Shown: positions 15,858-23,711 of the stretch, in pieces
How the letters are laid out: the number at the start of each line of letters is the position of its first letter
How positions within the stretch are numbered: position 1 is the stretch's first letter
Assembly: GCA_017511715.1 (NCBI GenBank)
Contig: JAFWJF010000008.1
Location: 105,260 to 169,259, forward strand
Source: Alphaproteobacteria bacterium
Lineage (GTDB): Bacteria; Pseudomonadota; Alphaproteobacteria; Rs-D84
Direction: 5' to 3'
Length of the DNA: 64,000 bases
Translations under genes and position numbers: made by a program
Notes under the pieces: generated by a model
Databases searched by the model: none
The model's input: the letters and a program-made list of their open reading frames with translations, nothing else
What the model was told of the DNA's origin: nothing

Positions 15858-16814
15858 ATGAATAACCCGAAAGTATCAATTATTGTTCCAAACCATAATT
15901 ATTCAGATTTTATATCTGATGCGATTCTTTCAATCAAAGCACAGACATATCCTAATTGGGAATGTATAATCATAGATGATGCTAGTACAGATAATTCTGT
16001 TGGTGTGATAAAAAATTCAATTCGTGGGGATGACAGATTTAAGTTGGTTGTTAATCCTGAATCTGTTGGGGTTTCTGCCACGCGGAATATTGGTTTGGAT
16101 ATGGCAACAGGCGAATATATTGCGTTTTTAGATTCCGATGATTGTTATATGGAATATTTTTTAGAAATGTTGGTTGGTTTGGCGCAAAGAACAAATGCAA
16201 GTATTGTCGGGGCAAGAACGGCTTTTGCAGGTTCTCGTTTCAAATTCAAGCCGTCTAATATAAAATGGAATATGAACGATTATGTGGTTTATGATAACCC
16301 GATGGATATGGAAAAAGCACCACAAAATCGCAAATGGATTTGGATATGGCGCCGTATATATAAGCGCGATTTGTTGCAACAGGTTCGCTTTCATAATGAA
16401 ATGAAGATAAATGGTGATGATATTACATTTATGCTTGATTTATTGTACCGGGTTCCGAATGTGGTAGAATCAAATATTGCAGGGATTTATCATCGTGTTC
16501 ATCCTTTGTCTATTACATCAAGTTATCAAAAATTCAATTTCGAACGTGTAAAAATGTTTCCGCGATTGTTTGAGCATATGCGGAAAAATCTTTTGGATAA
16601 ATACGATAAACCGTTTCTGAAATTATTATACAAGAATTTGTTTGGTTATATGTTGTCGGAATGTTTGGTTAAATATAGCGCAACATTAACAGAACAGAAC
16701 AAGCAAGATTTGCGTGAATTGTTGTCGGAAGCATGCAATTTAATTGTAAAAGAATATTTGCCACGCGACCAACGATTGCTGTGCGAATATTTGGCGGGTA
16801 TAAAATATGAATAA
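15858..16814 (+). CDS. Family 2 glycosyltransferase
   Basis: An inverting GT-A glycosyltransferase of 318 residues, probably cytoplasmic or membrane-associated and acting in surface-glycan synthesis. The N-terminus VSIIVPNHNYSDFISDAI, IIIDDASTDNS and AFLDSDD (the DxD metal site near 92-98) are diagnostic of GT2. The C-terminal half is predicted helical with many aromatic residues. No good ribosome binding site precedes the ATG. It overlaps the next gene by eight bases. The acceptor sugar cannot be read from the sequence. Confidence 0.9.
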   Translation: MNNPKVSIIVPNHNYSDFISDAILSIKAQTYPNWECIIIDDASTDNSVGVIKNSIRGDDRFKLVVNPESVGVSATRNIGLDMATGEYIAFLDSDDCYMEYFLEMLVGLAQRTNASIVGARTAFAGSRFKFKPSNIKWNMNDYVVYDNPMDMEKAPQNRKWIWIWRRIYKRDLLQQVRFHNEMKINGDDITFMLDLLYRVPNVVESNIAGIYHRVHPLSITSSYQKFNFERVKMFPRLFEHMRKNLLDKYDKPFLKLLYKNLFGYMLSECLVKYSATLTEQNKQDLRELLSEACNLIVKEYLPRDQRLLCEYLAGIKYE

Positions 16815-17757
16815 TGTAAATGTGTTATTTTGTTTTGATTCTAAGTTCTGGCGCATGGCGGCGGTGTCCATGGAATCATTGTTGTCAAAATGTAATGATA
16901 CAACGCGTGTCAAAATATATTGTATGGTTGCCCCGGGGACAGAAGGTCATGAAGAGATTGAAAAAATAGTAAAATCACATAAGACTGGGATTGGGTTAGT
17001 GTGGCGTGAAATCAAAGAAGAAGAAAACCCGTTCCAAAATTATGAGTTTTCCAGATGGAGTCCTGTGATATTTTATCGGTGTATCGCACATCGCATTTTC
17101 AAGGACATAGATAAAATATTATATTTGGACAGTGATATTTTGGTTTGTCGTGATATATCTGAATTGTTTAATACAGACATAAGTGATTATGTTTTGGGTG
17201 GGGTGCGTGATATGGCGCCTGTGAACGACAAATATCATCCCCAGGGAATATTGATAAGGAATTTTTCTGAAAAATATCTGAACAATGGCCCGTATATTAA
17301 CAGTGGGGTTTTGCTTATAAACTTAAAGAAGATTGCAGAATACGAAAACCTTTTGTTTGAAACAAAAGTGCCACTTTATTACCCAGACCAAGATTTATTA
17401 AATGCGGCATTTGTAGGTAAAATAAAAATATTGCCATTGAAATATAATTTAGCACCTGGGATACCTGTGCCGACAATATTCAAACCAGATGAAGTACACG
17501 AAGCAATGTTGGGTGGACATGTGATAATACATTGTTATTCTGTGAAGCCTTTTGATTATGAACATGCCCCGGAACAACTTTATAAAATATTTTCAGAACA
17601 CGCCACAAATATCGGCATGGATCCAAAGATGTTCTTGGAACAGGAAAAGCAACATGAGGCTAAACGAATAAAGGATACTTTTATTCCGAATGTAAAAATA
17701 CAAAATAACATGATACTTTTTTATCATGATGGCGAAGAAATAAAAATTAAAATATAA
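16807..17757 (+). CDS. Family 8 glycosyltransferase
   Basis: A retaining GT-A enzyme of 316 residues resembling LPS glucosyl/galactosyltransferases (WaaI/J type). It shows the N-terminal VLFCFDSKFWRMAAVSMESL, the catalytic DxD in ILYLDSDILV (about 98-107), YINSGVLLINL and YPDQDLLNAAF, all GT8 hallmarks, and a late HCYSVKPF metal-site His. The C-terminal tail (after about 270) is unusual and ends in a short beta-rich stretch. It is translationally linked to the upstream GT2. No terminator follows; the promoter for the next gene lies within 20 bases. Confidence 0.92.
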   Translation: MNNVNVLFCFDSKFWRMAAVSMESLLSKCNDTTRVKIYCMVAPGTEGHEEIEKIVKSHKTGIGLVWREIKEEENPFQNYEFSRWSPVIFYRCIAHRIFKDIDKILYLDSDILVCRDISELFNTDISDYVLGGVRDMAPVNDKYHPQGILIRNFSEKYLNNGPYINSGVLLINLKKIAEYENLLFETKVPLYYPDQDLLNAAFVGKIKILPLKYNLAPGIPVPTIFKPDEVHEAMLGGHVIIHCYSVKPFDYEHAPEQLYKIFSEHATNIGMDPKMFLEQEKQHEAKRIKDTFIPNVKIQNNMILFYHDGEEIKIKI

Positions 17758-17774
17758 CGTTTGGACAAAAGCAC

Positions 17775-17803
17775 TTGCATTAGATACCGGTGTGTGATAA
17801 AAT
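17775..17803 (+). promoter_or_regulatory. Promoter of secreted Cys-rich gene 1
   Basis: TTGCAT (17775-17780), 17 bases, TAAAAT (17798-17803) within TGTGATAAAAT. The same extended -10 occurs before copy 4 and ftsK. Confidence 0.7.
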
Positions 17804-17822
17804 ATTCGCAAAGGAGAAAGGA

Positions 17823-19007
17823 ATGGAAAAAAATTTTTTGTTAACCAGTATGGTGGCGTTGGGTTTTGCAATGCCTGCATTTGCTGAAACTTTTCCGGCT
17901 GATGGATTGATGGGTGAAAACAAAACCTATGAAAATGCTGCAATCTATGACAATATGGGCGTGTATGACGGCACTGTTAATGCAGAGGCAGAATTTGTAG
18001 ATGATGCGATTGCGCTTTCGCCGGGGGAATATTTGGCTGGGGGTTCAGACTCTGCTACGGCGACGGTGTGTTCAGCGGGTTATTATTGCCCTGGTTCTGT
18101 TGATTCTGTTGTTAATGACGGTACTGACCACGGTATGATTCAATGTCCAACTGATTATACTTCTGATTCTGGTGCAAGTTCGATTCTTCAGTGTTATCAA
18201 ACCTGCAATCTTGCTGATTTTCCGCATGCTTCTGCGGTGTCTGGCGGTTATTATGCTTTTGGTGCGGAATCATGTGCGGCAACATCGTGTGATTCTGGCT
18301 GGCATTTAGCAGATGTTGCATCCGTTGATAGTTCTTATGGTTGTGGTGTTAACAGTGAGGTTTCTCCTTATATTAGTATGAGTTCAGAAGCGTGGGCCTG
18401 TTCACCTAGTGTTAGTTCTGGCACCGATTCCAGTGTCGATTCTGGAACAAGTGTAAATTCTAGCGTTCCGTCTTCTGTTGGTTCCGGGACGATTCCGGGC
18501 AGATGGTCGGTTGGTTATAGTAATTATGCGCTTCGTGGTATGGCGCGCCTTAGCAGTACGTCTGGGTACGAAGCTACTCTTTCTAGCGACCCAAGCACGA
18601 CATCGACATCGAATTTGGGGGTTGAAGGCGGTGGTGGCCATTGTTGGTGCAATATAGTGGGATACAGAAGCGCTGACAGCCAGTGGTATGCGGTGGCTTC
18701 TTCTCCTTGGACATACGCGGGCAGTGTCGACACTGACAGCAACGCGCTTGGGAGTTGTGCAGCCCTTTGTGTCAACTTCATGGGCAATACTGGCGAGAAG
18801 GCGATAAGATTCCGTCGCACGATAAGAGGAGATGGGAGTGTTGTTAAAAGAATTTGTTCGCCAAATAAAATCACAATTAATTGGAGTAATGCAAGTCTAA
18901 GTCGGAGTGTGGTTGATTATAACGGCGATATTAAAACACCGGCCTCTGCAAAAGACATCCCGCTGGGAAAGAAGTTCAAGGGGTGGAAATTCAGCACAGC
19001 AAATTAG
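17823..19007 (+). CDS. Secreted Cys-rich protein, tandem family copy 1
   Basis: A 394-residue protein with a Sec signal peptide (cleavage after AFA, about residue 21), exported to the periplasm or beyond. The order of parts is: an N-terminal conserved block (FPADGLMGENKTYENAA), GEYL, a first Cys module (GYYCPG, CPTDYTSDSGASS, QCY), a second with CDSGWHLA, a Ser-rich linker, a domain with ALRGMARLSS and CWCNIVGY, and a C-terminal FKGWKFS unit recalling the Listeria-Bacteroides (Flg_new-like) repeat. The Cys modules resemble the GCC2/GCC3 ephrin-receptor-like motif. AAAGGAGAAAGG precedes the ATG at 17823. About residues 117-357 align without gaps to copy 2, 1,320 bases on. No catalytic motif is seen; adhesion or host contact is only a guess. 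Confidence 0.85.
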   Translation: MEKNFLLTSMVALGFAMPAFAETFPADGLMGENKTYENAAIYDNMGVYDGTVNAEAEFVDDAIALSPGEYLAGGSDSATATVCSAGYYCPGSVDSVVNDGTDHGMIQCPTDYTSDSGASSILQCYQTCNLADFPHASAVSGGYYAFGAESCAATSCDSGWHLADVASVDSSYGCGVNSEVSPYISMSSEAWACSPSVSSGTDSSVDSGTSVNSSVPSSVGSGTIPGRWSVGYSNYALRGMARLSSTSGYEATLSSDPSTTSTSNLGVEGGGGHCWCNIVGYRSADSQWYAVASSPWTYAGSVDTDSNALGSCAALCVNFMGNTGEKAIRFRRTIRGDGSVVKRICSPNKITINWSNASLSRSVVDYNGDIKTPASAKDIPLGKKFKGWKFSTAN

Positions 19008-19021
19008 TGCGCACTTTCAAC

Positions 19022-19058
19022 AAAAGGCCATCCAAATGGATGGCTTTTTGTTTTTTTT
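19022..19058 (+). terminator. Terminator of copy 1
   Basis: The stem GCCATCC/GGATGGC with flanking A/T pairs and an AAAT loop is followed by TTTTTG and T8. Confidence 0.88.
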
Positions 19059-19096
19059 ATAATAAAGGAAATTTGTTGCTAAACAAAAAAATATAT

Positions 19097-19125
19097 TTGC
19101 AATCGATATATCAAATGTGTTAGAC
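19097..19125 (+). promoter_or_regulatory. Promoter of secreted Cys-rich gene 2
   Basis: TTGCAA (19097-19102), 17 bases, TTAGAC (19120-19125). The -10 is weaker than those of the other copies. Confidence 0.5.
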
Positions 19126-19145
19126 TTCTTAGAAAGAGGAAAGAA

Positions 19146-20351
19146 ATGGACAAAAAACCACTGTTAACAAGTATGATTGCGCTGGGATTTGCGGTGCCTG
19201 CGTTCGCGGAAACTTTTCCGGCAGACAAATTAATGGGCGAAAACAAAGTCTATGAAAACGCCGCAATCTATGACAATATGGGCGTGTACGAAGGTGTTGT
19301 GTATGCAAACGCGGTGTACACAGACGCCGCATATAGTGTTTCGTTCGGTGAATATTTGCCTATGAATTCTGCAGATGTTGCAGGGTGTTTGAATGGGTAT
19401 TATTGCCCTGGGTTTGTGGAACCTGTTAATTTTAGTTCATCAAATGACCAAGGCTTAACAAAATGTCCAACCGGATATACCTCTGATAGTGGTGCAAGTT
19501 CGGTTCTTCAGTGTTATAAAACCTGCGATGTTGCTGATTTTCCGCATGCTTTGGCGGTGTCTAATGGTTATTATGCTTTTGGTGCGGAATCATGTGCGGC
19601 AACATCGTGTGATTCTGGCTGGCATTTAGCAGATGTTGCATCCGTTGATAGTTCTTCTGGTTGTGGTGTTAACAGTGAGGTTTATCCTTATTTTGCGGTG
19701 AGTTCAGAAGCGTGGGCCTGTTCACATAGTGTTAATTCTGGCACCGATTCCAGTGTTAGTTCTGGAACAAGTGTAAATTCTAGCGTTCAGGCTTCTCTTG
19801 GTGACGGGGCGATTCCGGGTATGTGGTCGGTTGGTTATAGTGATTATGCGCTTCGTGGTATGGCGCGCCTTAGCAGTACGCGTGGGTACGAAGCTACTCT
19901 TTCTAGCGACCCAAGCACGGCAACGACATCGTATTTGGGGGTTGAAGGTGGTGGTGAACATTGTTGGTGCAATATAGTGGGATACAGAAGCGCGGCAAGC
20001 CAGTGGTATGCGGTGGCTTCTTCTCCTTGGACATACGCGGGCAGTATCAGCGATGACAGCAACGCGCTTGGGCGTTGTACGACCCTTTGTGCCAACTTCA
20101 TGGGCAATACTAGCGAGAAGGCGCTAAGATTCCGTCGCACGATAAGAGGAGATGGGAGTGTTGTTAAAAGAATTTGTTCGCCAAATAGAATCACAATTCA
20201 TTGGAATGGAACAACCTCGCAATACGTTAATGCGAATAATGCGGGAACCGCCCAATACGAAGGTGATGTTCGGACACCTGTTATGGCAACACCGCGTCCA
20301 GGAAAGATATTCCAAGGGTGGCAATTCAGCAGGACTGCTCTGTCGGAATAA
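19146..20351 (+). CDS. Secreted Cys-rich protein, tandem family copy 2
   Basis: 401 residues, signal peptide ending AFA (about 21), AGAGGAAAG before the ATG. The layout is that of copy 1, except that the C-terminal unit reads NNAGTAQYEGDVRTPV and FQGWQFS, as in copies 3 and 4. From the GASS motif to the NRITIHW segment the DNA aligns with copy 1 at a constant offset of 1,320 bases. By hand alignment I count about 38 replaced amino acids but only about four silent codon differences there. The first 90 codons show ordinary divergence with many silent changes. This suggests homogenisation of the middle followed by diversification. Confidence 0.85.
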   Translation: MDKKPLLTSMIALGFAVPAFAETFPADKLMGENKVYENAAIYDNMGVYEGVVYANAVYTDAAYSVSFGEYLPMNSADVAGCLNGYYCPGFVEPVNFSSSNDQGLTKCPTGYTSDSGASSVLQCYKTCDVADFPHALAVSNGYYAFGAESCAATSCDSGWHLADVASVDSSSGCGVNSEVYPYFAVSSEAWACSHSVNSGTDSSVSSGTSVNSSVQASLGDGAIPGMWSVGYSDYALRGMARLSSTRGYEATLSSDPSTATTSYLGVEGGGEHCWCNIVGYRSAASQWYAVASSPWTYAGSISDDSNALGRCTTLCANFMGNTSEKALRFRRTIRGDGSVVKRICSPNRITIHWNGTTSQYVNANNAGTAQYEGDVRTPVMATPRPGKIFQGWQFSRTALSE

Positions 20352-20365
20352 TATTTATTCTTACA

Positions 20366-20398
20366 ATAAAAAGCCACCCAAAAGGGCGGTTTTTTTAT
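20366..20398 (+). terminator. Terminator of copy 2
   Basis: AAAAGCCACCC pairs with GGGCGGTTTTT (with G-U pairs) around AAAA, followed by a T run. Confidence 0.85.
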
Positions 20399-20457
20399 TG
20401 CTTGTTTCGCTTTATTAATAAAATAAAAAATTAAGTATATTATTTATAATAAAACCC

Positions 20458-20486
20458 TTGTGTTAATTTTTTATTTTTTCTAAGAT
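20458..20486 (+). promoter_or_regulatory. Promoter and leader of secreted Cys-rich gene 3
   Basis: TTGTGT (20458-20463), 17 bases, TAAGAT (20481-20486). It would give a leader of about 80 bases before the ATG at 20575. The leader contains an AAAAGGAAAT stretch but no clear fold. Confidence 0.6.
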
Positions 20487-20574
20487 AAATACATAAAGGG
20501 AAAAGGAAATAGGACGTTGATGTCATAAAAAGCCCAGAAAACAGCGATTTTTACATAAAAAAAGGAAGGGAAAA

Positions 20575-21822
20575 ATGAACAAAAAATTAATATTAACAAG
20601 TATGCTGGCACTTTGTGCAGTGGGACCAGCGATGGCTATCACCAATGTGCAACTGGCAGACTATCCAGAAGACGGTATCGTAAAAGAAGACAAACGTTAT
20701 CTTCAGGCGGCAACAAAAGACAAATTGGACGGGGTATATGAAGATGTTGTTTATGCGATTGCAGAATATGGTCCAATGGCTATTGCGGTGCCTGCCGGTG
20801 AATATTTGCCAAGAAGTCAAATTGACACAGTGGCATGTTTAGCAGGATATTATTGCCCAGGATCCGTAGGTTCTGTTGCATATAGCGAAACCGAAGATCA
20901 GTTGCTGACCGCGTGTCCTGCCGATTATACTTCCGATGCCGGTGCCGAATCAAAAGCACAGTGTTATACGAATTCTGGTTGTGCAACCGTTAGAGGTGCA
21001 TCAGGGATGACTGGGCACAATTATTGGGGGACCGCGTTCGATACATGTGAACCAACTGCGTGTGAACAGGGTTGGACTAAAACAGCCCATACCGATGGTA
21101 TAAGTGGTTCTGAATTGTATAAATTAGCAGGTAGTAACGGTTCTGATATTGTGTCTGCAACAGCAACAGCAGGTTCGCTTCCAGCAAACGCAATCAATTT
21201 CTATTCGGGATTTGAAGCCGGTGGTTGGGGAATGAATTTTTCTGTTGATCAACAAGGCAGAATATTATCTGTATATGGTTCGTCATATTGTTCTTATGAT
21301 ACAAGGGGTACAACCAACTATCAATCTGAAGCACCATATACGCTGACACAATCAGAAATCGAATCCTCGGGTCCTGGTAATGCGTGTTTCTGTAAATTGA
21401 GCGCATATAAAGACAGTGCGAACGGCAATACATGGACAAATTTGTATTCTAATTGGTTGTATGCGGAACAATTTGGTTCAGGTTCTTGTGATTCTTCTTG
21501 TTCTGCAAAATGTGCAGAAGTTGTAAGACTTGCCAAAGATTCAAGCTATGTTAATTGGAGTAATGCATTGTTTAATGCGGCATCTGGGACAGTGTTGGCG
21601 CGTTGCGATGCTAATGTTATCAAGGTTAAATGGTATGGCACAACGCTTGCAAATGTCACAACAAATGAAGCAGGCACTGTCACATATGGTGGCAATATCA
21701 ATACGCCTGTTGCGGCAGATGCATCACAAACACCGCGTGGAAAAGTGTTCCGTGGATGGAAATTCAGCAAAACTGTGCCATCAGATATACCGCAAGGTGT
21801 GCAACTGGCAAACCCAGACTAA
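20575..21822 (+). CDS. Secreted Cys-rich protein, tandem family copy 3
   Basis: 415 residues; the signal peptide ends AMA (about 21); AAGGAAGGG precedes the ATG. The family order is kept: VKEDKRYLQAATKDKLDGVYED, GEYLPRS, GYYCPGSV, CPADYTSDAGAESKAQCY, then a domain with CFCKLSAY and the C-terminal KVKWYGTT, NEAGTVTYGGNINTPV and FRGWKFS unit. The central domain is well diverged from copies 1 and 2, while the C-terminal 60 residues are close to copy 4. It has its own promoter and terminator. Confidence 0.85.
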   Translation: MNKKLILTSMLALCAVGPAMAITNVQLADYPEDGIVKEDKRYLQAATKDKLDGVYEDVVYAIAEYGPMAIAVPAGEYLPRSQIDTVACLAGYYCPGSVGSVAYSETEDQLLTACPADYTSDAGAESKAQCYTNSGCATVRGASGMTGHNYWGTAFDTCEPTACEQGWTKTAHTDGISGSELYKLAGSNGSDIVSATATAGSLPANAINFYSGFEAGGWGMNFSVDQQGRILSVYGSSYCSYDTRGTTNYQSEAPYTLTQSEIESSGPGNACFCKLSAYKDSANGNTWTNLYSNWLYAEQFGSGSCDSSCSAKCAEVVRLAKDSSYVNWSNALFNAASGTVLARCDANVIKVKWYGTTLANVTTNEAGTVTYGGNINTPVAADASQTPRGKVFRGWKFSKTVPSDIPQGVQLANPD

Positions 21823-21856
21823 TTATTTGGTCTGTGTTTCAATATGCAAATGCAAC

Positions 21857-21888
21857 AAAAAAATCACCCAAGCGGGTGGTTTTTTTGT
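21857..21888 (+). terminator. Terminator of copy 3
   Basis: AATCACCC pairs with GGGTGGTT around AAGC, followed by TTTTT. Confidence 0.88.
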
Positions 21889-21897
21889 GTAAAAGAT

Positions 21898-21926
21898 TTG
21901 TTATAAGACCCTTTTTGTGATAAAAT
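21898..21926 (+). promoter_or_regulatory. Promoter of secreted Cys-rich gene 4
   Basis: TTGTTA (21898-21903), 17 bases, TAAAAT (21921-21926) in the context TGTGATAAAAT. Confidence 0.7.
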
Positions 21927-21956
21927 AGTGTATACAAAGAGATTTTGCAGGAAGGG

Positions 21957-23195
21957 ATGATAAACAGAAAATCATTATTTACCAGTGTGTTTGCGTTGGG
22001 CTTGGTTTGCCCGGCGCTTGCGGTGGTACCAGAAGACCACAGGGTTGCTTTTCCGGCTAATAAACTTATGCTGGAAAATTATGAATATATCAATGCCGCC
22101 GTGCGCGATAATATGGACGGCGTATATGAAAACAATGATACAGTGTATGCTATCGCGCAATACGAAAAAATATTGTATGATGTTTTGGCTGGGAAATATT
22201 TGCCCGCTGGCGCAACAGAAGCGGCAGATTGTACAGATGGTAATTATTGCCCCGGAATCGCAGATGGTGCTATGTATGATGAAACCAATAATCAGGGCTT
22301 GGAAAGTTGTCCTGATGGATATGCGCATTCTGATACGGGCGCAAATGCAAATACCCAATGTTATCGTTCTTGTAATATCGCAAATATGGGAACCGGTGGT
22401 TCTGTTGCAAATATTGAACACGCAACCGCATTAACTGGTAATGATTATTATGGCGGTATGGGCGATGGTTATGATACATGTGAACCATCAGAATGTGTCG
22501 AAGGTTGGCATTTGAAAACGCGCTCTGGTGTTTCTGAAATAACCAGTCAGTCATCTGTTACTGGTGTGAATAGCGCGATTATGCCCGATGGCGAATACAG
22601 TTTTCGGGAATATACTGGTGGTTCAGCATCCACGCATGATGCAACGTATTATGGTTTAACCGAAGGAACATGGGCGGTAGAATTTTCCAATGCCAGCACT
22701 GGTCGTGCCGCGATTGTGCGTGGAACTGCGCGTCTTAGCAAGGTAAATGGTTCGGTTAATGGCAGCACAAGAACAACCTTGACACAACTGGGGGCCGGTG
22801 GCGGAAATAATTGTTATTGTAAATTGACTGCATATCAAGAAATAGGTTCTTGGCATAATGTATCTTCTCCATGGGTGTATTTAGGATATGGCAACACTGC
22901 GGAAGAATGTTTCCAGTATTGTGCAAATAGTGTTCGTGAGGTCGCTTCAAGTGATTTCAAGACCGCGTTGTTTAATGCCGCCTTTACACCAGCGAGTTGC
23001 GAAGCAAATGTGATTAAAGTTAAATGGTATGGTACAACTTTGACAGATGTTACAACAAATAATGCAGGCACTGTCACATATGGTGGCGATATCAATACGC
23101 CTGTGAAAGCCACAGTGCCACGCGGTCAGGTGTTCCGCGGATGGCGCTTCAGCAAGACGCAACCGGCAACAGGGACACCCGCAAATCCAGATTAG
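21957..23195 (+). CDS. Secreted Cys-rich protein, tandem family copy 4
   Basis: 412 residues from the ATG at 21957 (AGGAAGGG directly upstream); an in-frame TTG at 21945 is less likely because it would precede the ribosome binding site. The signal peptide ends ALA (about 22). Motifs in order are FPANKLMLENYEYINAA, GKYLPAG, NYCPGIA, CPDGYAHSDTGANANTQCY, NDYYGG, CVEGWHL, RGTARLS, CYCKLTAY, then KVKWYGTT, NNAGTVTYGGDINTPV and FRGWRFS. The C-terminal unit resembles copy 3. The first Cys module has one extra residue compared with the other copies. Confidence 0.85.
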   Translation: MINRKSLFTSVFALGLVCPALAVVPEDHRVAFPANKLMLENYEYINAAVRDNMDGVYENNDTVYAIAQYEKILYDVLAGKYLPAGATEAADCTDGNYCPGIADGAMYDETNNQGLESCPDGYAHSDTGANANTQCYRSCNIANMGTGGSVANIEHATALTGNDYYGGMGDGYDTCEPSECVEGWHLKTRSGVSEITSQSSVTGVNSAIMPDGEYSFREYTGGSASTHDATYYGLTEGTWAVEFSNASTGRAAIVRGTARLSKVNGSVNGSTRTTLTQLGAGGGNNCYCKLTAYQEIGSWHNVSSPWVYLGYGNTAEECFQYCANSVREVASSDFKTALFNAAFTPASCEANVIKVKWYGTTLTDVTTNNAGTVTYGGDINTPVKATVPRGQVFRGWRFSKTQPATGTPANPD

Positions 23196-23227
23196 TAAAA
23201 CCGACCATAAAGGTCGGTTTTCGTTTT
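23196..23227 (+). terminator. Terminator of copy 4
   Basis: AAAACCGACC pairs with GGTCGGTTTT around ATAAA; only a modest T run follows. Confidence 0.75.
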
Positions 23228-23249
23228 GGTCGGAGCGGGTATGTTCCTT

Positions 23250-23402
23250 GATAAACAATAATCAAACCTAAATGCAAAAACTCTATTAAAAATATCCGTT
23301 TTTGCAGGTTTACTAATTGTTTATCTGCGTATTCACCATGCATATCTTGTTGGCTGTCGCCAACGAAAACTGTCGTTTTCAAACGGCACTTGCTGTGCCG
23401 TT
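23250..23402. other. Hairpin-rich non-coding region (four consecutive inverted repeats)
   Basis: A large imperfect hairpin spans 23250-23325. Its outer arms GATAAACAAT/ATTGTTTATC pair over ten bases, AAACC pairs with GGTTT, and the inner arms TGCAAAAAC/GTTTTTGCA pair over nine. Three perfect hairpins follow: GTTGGC-TGTC-GCCAAC (23349-23364), GAAAAC-TGTC-GTTTTC (23365-23380) and AACGGCAC-TTGCT-GTGCCGTT (23382-23402). The first two share the loop TGTC and abut without a gap. The region lies downstream of the tRNA-Gly/tRNA-Tyr unit on the minus strand. It could be a structured RNA, a REP/MITE-like element or the scar of one. No gene call is supported here. Confidence 0.7.
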
Positions 23403-23412
23403 GATATTCTGG

Positions 23413-23427
23413 TGTATCCACCCACTC
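23413..23427. repeat. Inverted copy of the tRNA-Tyr 3' end
   Basis: ATCCACCCACTCCC here (23414-23427) is the exact reverse complement of GGGAGTGGGTGGAT at 23479-23492, which is the T-arm/acceptor 3' strand of tRNA-Tyr. The two copies flank the tRNA terminator. Confidence 0.8.
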
Positions 23428-23435
23428 CCTTTTTA

Positions 23436-23470
23436 ACAAAATAAAAAATGACCCTTTGGGGTCATTTTCT
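23436..23470 (-). terminator. Rho-independent terminator of tRNA-Tyr
   Basis: AATGACCC pairs with GGGTCATT around a four-base loop, and the minus strand continues with a T run. It matches the stem of the tRNA-Met terminator at 50-79. Confidence 0.82.
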
Positions 23471-23474
23471 ATTT

Positions 23475-23561
23475 TGGTGGGAGTGGGTGGATTCGAACCA
23501 CCTCAGTCTTAAGACAACAGATTTACAGTCTGCCCCGGCTCTCCAACTCCGGCGCACGCCC
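23475..23561 (-). tRNA. tRNA-Tyr (GTA)
   Basis: A class II tRNA with anticodon loop CTGTAAA (anticodon GTA), stem GCAGA/TCTGT, a long variable arm, a canonical T loop TTCGAAT and encoded CCA. Two oddities are visible. The acceptor 5' strand GGGCGTG does not fully match the 3' strand CACTCCC (C4 faces U69), and position 8 reads C where U is nearly universal. Confidence 0.88.
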
Positions 23562-23583
23562 GAAACCACAAGAACCTTGTTCT

Positions 23584-23658
23584 TGGTGCGAGCAGAGGGA
23601 ATCGAACCCTCATTTCAAGCTTGGAAGGCTTGCATTCTAGCCTTTGAACTATGCTCGC
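23584..23658 (-). tRNA. tRNA-Gly (TCC)
   Basis: The acceptor GCGAGCA pairs with TGCTCGC, the anticodon loop has TCC, the T loop TTCGATT is canonical and CCA is encoded. It lies 22 bases upstream of tRNA-Tyr in the same direction, so the two are probably one transcript ending at 23436. Confidence 0.94.
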
Positions 23659-23711
23659 AACGATTTCATAAGCCCGTTCATTATATCTTATTTTTTTATA
23701 AACGCAAGCAT

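Noticed and set aside
17823..23195. A diversity-generating retroelement driving the copy 1/copy 2 differences
   Set aside because: No reverse transcriptase or template repeat is in the window, and several changes are at third codon positions that adenine-only mutagenesis would not favour. It is kept only as a search suggestion.
23149..23439. A 96-codon minus-strand frame between the secreted array and tRNA-Tyr
   Set aside because: It covers the hairpins, a terminator and the end of copy 4, and lacks a ribosome binding site. The structure explains the region better.
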